Source of the DNA: an uncultured Lachnospiraceae bacterium | Lineage (GTDB): Bacteria; Bacillota; Clostridia; Lachnospirales; Lachnospiraceae | Direction: 5' to 3' | Length of the DNA: 23,005 bases | Assembly: GCA_910577165.1 (NCBI GenBank) | Contig: CAJTLX010000052.1 | Span: 1 to 23,005, forward strand | In this document: positions 22,763-23,005 of the stretch, piece after piece | How the letters are laid out: each line of letters starts with the position of its first letter | Position numbering within the stretch: the first letter of the stretch is position 1 | Notes under the pieces: model-generated | Databases searched by the model: none | What the model was told of the DNA's origin: nothing | Seen by the model: the letters and a program-made list of their open reading frames with translations, nothing else | Position numbers and translations under genes: made by a program

Positions 22763-22784
22763 CGAATTCCTCCCTTTCCCCTAT

Positions 22785-22813
22785 ATTATATGGAATATTT
22801 AGGCGGAATGCAA
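22785..22813 (-). promoter_or_regulatory. Sigma-A promoter of ispE
   Basis: On the minus strand TTGCAT (22808-22813) and TATAAT (22785-22790) are 17 bp apart. It lies 23 bp before the ispE start codon, so the leader is very short. Confidence 0.8.
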
Positions 22814-22838
22814 GAAAAGACTTTATCAATTCGCTAAA

Positions 22839-23005
22839 ATATGGTATAATGTCGTCAGACATTATGCCTGCGCTGATTCGCATTCGACCAAAGGGAGAAT
22901 AATTTCTTCTGCGAATCATGCGCATCCCTCGGAGAGAACATATCCAAAGGATATGGTATAATGTCGTCAGACATTATGCCTGCGCTGATTCGCATTCGAC
23001 CAAAG
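22839..23005. repeat. Direct tandem repeat with 112-bp period, cut by the window edge
   Basis: Unit 1 is 22839-22950 and unit 2 begins at 22951; the 55 bases of unit 2 in view match unit 1 exactly. Each unit holds TATAAT, the hairpin AATGTC-GTCA-GACATT, and (complete only in unit 1) the inverted repeat TGCGCTGATTCGCA / TGCGAATCATGCGCA with one extra T and a ~20-nt loop between arms. No coding frame is apparent. Confidence 0.85.

Noticed and set aside
22839..23005. CRISPR array
   Set aside because: The whole 112-bp unit repeats exactly, including what would be spacers; there is no repeat-spacer pattern and no cas gene.

Overview
The window looks like a chromosomal segment of a low-to-mid GC Firmicute, most likely a motile, spore-forming member of the Lachnospiraceae (Roseburia/Agathobacter-like). 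This rests on a SipL-type spore coat protein, a sigma-28/SigD-type flagellar promoter, AGGAGG-type ribosome binding sites, TTGACA/TATAAT promoters, frequent TTG starts and a clostridial style of gene content. No rRNA, tRNA, CRISPR array, transposase or integrase was found.

Layout. (1) 1-2774 (+): three dTDP-L-rhamnose genes, rfbA-rfbB-rfbC, under one promoter and closed by a strong terminator; the last pathway enzyme (RfbD) is not here. (2) 2809-6316: an XRE regulator, a convergent alkaline-phosphatase-superfamily phosphodiesterase, and a DEAD-box RNA helicase with a DbpA-type C-terminal domain. The helicase is preceded by a strong promoter and a hairpin that could be a small RNA or an attenuator. 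(3) 6317-7708: a PrcB-like lipoprotein whose 3' end has been copied as a 48-bp tandem repeat, then two copies of a ~200-bp intergenic element that may encode two related small RNAs. (4) About 7.7-17 kb, visibly A/T-rich and almost all on the minus strand: an accessory region with two small proteins, an ABC transporter operon (ABC exporter, membrane protein, ATPase, ABC-2 permease, exported protein with an in-frame TGA), and a secreted NlpC/P60 protein with a secreted Cys/His-rich protein. Two of these transcription units start from a 104-bp promoter segment that is 96% identical between the copies, and a third, weaker relative lies upstream of the NlpC/P60 pair. (5) 16.6-19.3 kb: a 61-aa secreted pre-peptide convergent with a 687-aa regulator that carries two helix-turn-helix-like segments within helical (probably TPR) repeats. 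A 25-bp-arm inverted repeat sits on the peptide promoter, and another inverted repeat sits on the regulator promoter. This resembles an uncharacterised peptide-pheromone (RRNPP/Rgg-like) quorum-sensing module. (6) 19.3-23 kb: a sigma-28-driven protein of unknown function, then sipL and ispE on the minus strand, and at the window edge a 112-bp tandem repeat.

How the genes may work together. Regions 1, 2 and 6 are housekeeping (envelope sugar, RNA metabolism, isoprenoid, spore coat). Regions 4 and 5 form an accessory block. The peptide/regulator pair is well placed to control itself and possibly the neighbouring secreted hydrolase and ABC transporters; that regulatory link is inference only.
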